Positions 13,861 through 15,488 of a DNA stretch of 15,488 nucleotides are shown here, one piece after another (position 1 is the stretch's first letter; every line of letters starts with the position of its first letter). This DNA is from Candidatus Cryptobacteroides faecihippi (GTDB taxonomy: Bacteria; Bacteroidota; Bacteroidia; Bacteroidales; UBA932). Under the pieces are notes generated by a model. That model ran no database searches and was not told the DNA's origin. It was given only the letters and a program-made list of their open reading frames with translations. The position numbers and the translations under genes were made by a program. The stretch is from assembly GCA_018066065.1 (NCBI GenBank), contig JAGHSC010000071.1, forward strand, positions 1-15,488. Reading direction: 5' to 3'.

Positions 13861-14652
13861 TTAGAGACCGAACAGTTCCCTGGCATTCCGGGTCGTTACC
13901 TCTGCAACTTCTTCGACGGAAATACCTTTGATGACGGCTATCCTTTCGGCGATGAATGGGATGTAGGAACTCTCGTTGCGCTTTCCTCTGTAGGGTACAG
14001 GGGTGAGATACGGGGCATCTGTCTCGAGGATGATCCTCTCGAGCGGAACCTTGGCCACTACCTCTGCGAGGGATGCCTTCTTGAACGTGACGACGCCTCC
14101 CACCCCGATGTACCAGTCCCCGAGGCGCTGGAGCTCGAGGAAGCTCTCGTAGCTTCCGCTGTAGGCGTGCATGTTTCCCCTGAGGCCCCTGTGCTGCGAC
14201 AGGACCTCGATGAAGTCTCCCATCGCGTCGCGCAAGTGGATATTCACGGGCAGGCCCTGGGAAGCCGCGAAGTCGAGCTGCCATGCCAGGGCGTCCTTCT
14301 GCTCCTGCATGAATTCCTTGCCTTCGTGGTAGTCCAGCCCGATCTCTCCGACTGCGACGACATCCATGCCGTCGGTCCGGTGACTGGCCCTCCAGCTTTC
14401 AAGGAATGATGCCATCGATTCGATCTCTTCCTTCCATCCGCTGTCCACGGAGCCGGGGTAGAGGCCGATCATCGGCTTCAGTACGTCTGGGTGCCGGTCA
14501 ACCAGTGAGAACATCGCTTCCCTTTCCCTGGAATCGATGTCTGGCTGCAGCATGAGGCCTACGCCACTCTGGAGTGCGCGCTCGATGTAAGCTTCTTCCT
14601 CTCCGGAAAAGGCTTCGTCGGTGATGTGGCAATGGGTGTCTATGAATTTCAT
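13861..14652 (-). CDS. tatD: TatD-family metal-dependent deoxyribonuclease
   Basis: TatD proteins are TIM-barrel metallohydrolases with 3'-5' DNase activity, linked to DNA repair; despite the name they are not part of Tat export. The 263-aa product has the metal ligands in order: H7-x-H9 (DTHCH), Glu103 (VGEIGLDYH), His139 (NIHLRDA), His162 (MHAYSG) and Asp212 (ETDAPYL). The closing PYRGKRNESSYI segment is also typical. I chose ATG 14652 because MKFIDTHCH starts the barrel; a TTG at 14700 and an ATG at 14670 are in frame but add non-family residues. The family's usual GLHP loop reads GLYPGSV here. A clear promoter sits just upstream of this ATG. Confidence 0.93.
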   Translation of the reverse strand: MKFIDTHCHITDEAFSGEEEAYIERALQSGVGLMLQPDIDSREREAMFSLVDRHPDVLKPMIGLYPGSVDSGWKEEIESMASFLESWRASHRTDGMDVVAVGEIGLDYHEGKEFMQEQKDALAWQLDFAASQGLPVNIHLRDAMGDFIEVLSQHRGLRGNMHAYSGSYESFLELQRLGDWYIGVGGVVTFKKASLAEVVAKVPLERIILETDAPYLTPVPYRGKRNESSYIPFIAERIAVIKGISVEEVAEVTTRNARELFGL

Positions 14653-14657
14653 TGCCG

Positions 14658-14687
14658 CAAAGGTAGTCATTTTCCGGTCAGCGCCAA
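14658..14687 (-). promoter_or_regulatory. Promoter of tatD, adjacent to the start codon
   Basis: On the minus strand a TTG (14685-14687) is followed after 19 bases by TACCTTTG (14658-14665), an exact match to the Bacteroidota -33/-7 arrangement. The -7 box ends 5 bases before the chosen tatD ATG, so transcription would start at or very close to the start codon. The element lies just past the dprA stop at 14697, and it argues against the longer in-frame tatD starts. Confidence 0.65.
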
Positions 14688-14696
14688 CGCTTCCGG

Positions 14697-15488
14697 TCAA
14701 TTACGCCGCACTGCCGCAGAGCAATGCTGGAGCAGGTCGATCTCGATGAACCCGTCGCACTCCAGCATCGCGGCGACCTGGCTGGTCCTGCCGAAGTCCC
14801 ATCCAAGCTTGATGCAGAGCTCGTCCAGGGAGATGCCTCTCCTTGCCTTTATCTCCCTGGCCATCGAGACGGCGTCGTCGAGGAGGCTTCCTTCAGCCTT
14901 CCCTTCGTAGAATGCCTTGACTTCACCCTTGAAGTCTTCCTTGGTCGCCATCCTGGCCAGCCCGAGCCCGAGCCGGGCCATGAATTCACCCATTTCCCCG
15001 ACCGGCTCTGCCAGATTCTCCCTTATCAGCATGTTGCATCCCTGCGAGGCCGGGTCGTCCATCCTCCCCGGCAGGGCGAAGACGTCCCTTCCGTACGATA
15101 CGGCCAGGCGAGCTGTCATCATCCCTCCACCTCTCACCTTCGATTCCACCAGTATCGTGGCCCTGCCGATCCCGGCGATGATCCTGTTCCTGCGGAGGAA
15201 GTTTATCTTGATGGCGTCCGTCCCGGGAGGGTAGTCCGTCACAAGGGCACACCCGGGGGTCTCGACGATCCTTTCCGCCAGTGCCCTGTTGGTAGATGGG
15301 GTAGATGCTGTCTATCCCTGTCGCCATGACTGCGACGGTGGGCAGCCCGCCGTCCAGGGCTGACCTGTGGGCAACGCTGTCCACGCCGAGGGCCAGTCCG
15401 CTTACCACCAGAGGCCTTGAGCTTGACCTCGACATGGCCTCCACGATCCTTACGCCCCATTCCTTCCCGTAGCTTGTCAGGTCCCTGG
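14697..15488 (-). pseudogene. dprA: DNA-processing protein DprA (Smf), 5' end missing and frameshifted
   Basis: DprA loads RecA on incoming single-stranded DNA. The gene runs off the right edge and is split between two reading frames. Before the break, to about 15290, one frame encodes RDLTSYGKEW, VVSGLALGVDSVAHRSALD and VAVMATGIDSIYPIY, the start of the Rossmann fold. After about 15284 the +1 frame encodes ALAERIVETPGCALVTDYPPG, then FLRRNRIIAG, RGGGMMTARLA, FALPGRMDDPASQGCNMLI and a C-terminal winged-helix segment (RRGISLDELCIKLGW). Removing one G from the GGG at 15284-15286 restores IYPIYQQALAERI, the usual spacing of the family's YPxxHxxLA region. A two-base loss is the alternative. No slippery heptamer is seen, so programmed frameshifting is unlikely. 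It is either a real pseudogene or a sequencing/assembly error. Confidence 0.8.

Noticed and set aside
13846..14409. Antisense open frame opposite tatD (187 codons), and a similar one opposite dprA (14724-15329)
   Set aside because: Both are antisense shadows of genes with intact family motifs, produced by the GC-rich third codon positions. No independent support.
15281..15300. Programmed ribosomal frameshift in dprA
   Set aside because: There is no slippery heptamer, no stimulatory structure visible nearby and no known case in this family; error or pseudogene is simpler.
1..15488. CRISPR array, insertion sequence, prophage, tRNA/rRNA or defence system
   Set aside because: I found no direct-repeat array, transposase, integrase, tRNA-like fold or known defence domain; nearly all the window is core genes.

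Overview
The window looks like chromosomal core sequence from a member of the Bacteroidota, most likely the order Bacteroidales, with fairly high GC. The evidence is promoters of the Bacteroidota type (TTG, 19 bases, TAnnTTTG), a Cmk with the GYSSTGKS P-loop, a single NtrC-type activator with GAFTSA and no DNA-binding domain, an ExbB / 4-TM protein / ExbD / ExbD cluster, and a class II AsnRS followed by uridine kinase. Nothing indicates a plasmid, prophage, insertion sequence, CRISPR array or tRNA, and base composition looks even throughout. Genus cannot be fixed by reading alone.

Layout, left to right. Positions 1-1337 (minus): cmk, then ispH, which runs off the left edge. Positions 1426-2583 (plus): an NtrC-type response regulator, divergent from cmk and the only plus-strand gene. 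Positions 2567-11242 (minus): a tightly packed seven-gene run transcribed asnS, udk, tonB-like, large membrane-anchored unknown, fatty acyl-CoA ligase, dCMP deaminase, S41 protease. It has a well-matched promoter at 11265-11294 and no internal gap above about 31 bases. Positions 11310-11345: a hairpin terminator that separates it from the upstream ExbB/ExbD operon (11368-13695, minus). Positions 13861-14652 (minus): tatD, with its own promoter next to its start codon. Positions 14697-15488 (minus): dprA, cut by the right edge and carrying an apparent frameshift.

How the genes fit together. ExbB, two ExbD paralogues and a four-helix membrane protein form a proton-driven inner-membrane motor. 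The TonB-like protein two genes into the next operon has the right topology to be its force-transducing partner, including a T-x3-H motif in its membrane helix. The rest of the long operon mixes translation (asnS), pyrimidine salvage and dTTP supply (udk, dCMP deaminase), fatty acid activation and envelope proteolysis, a housekeeping mix. cmk adds to the pyrimidine theme, ispH makes isoprenoid precursors, and tatD and dprA handle DNA.

I see no clearly new defence or mobile system. The points most worth checking are a lost catalytic histidine in IspH, the dprA frameshift, the motor cluster with its unknown 4-TM subunit and nearby TonB/TolA-like protein, the 739-aa unknown, and two promoters that imply leaderless or nearly leaderless mRNAs.
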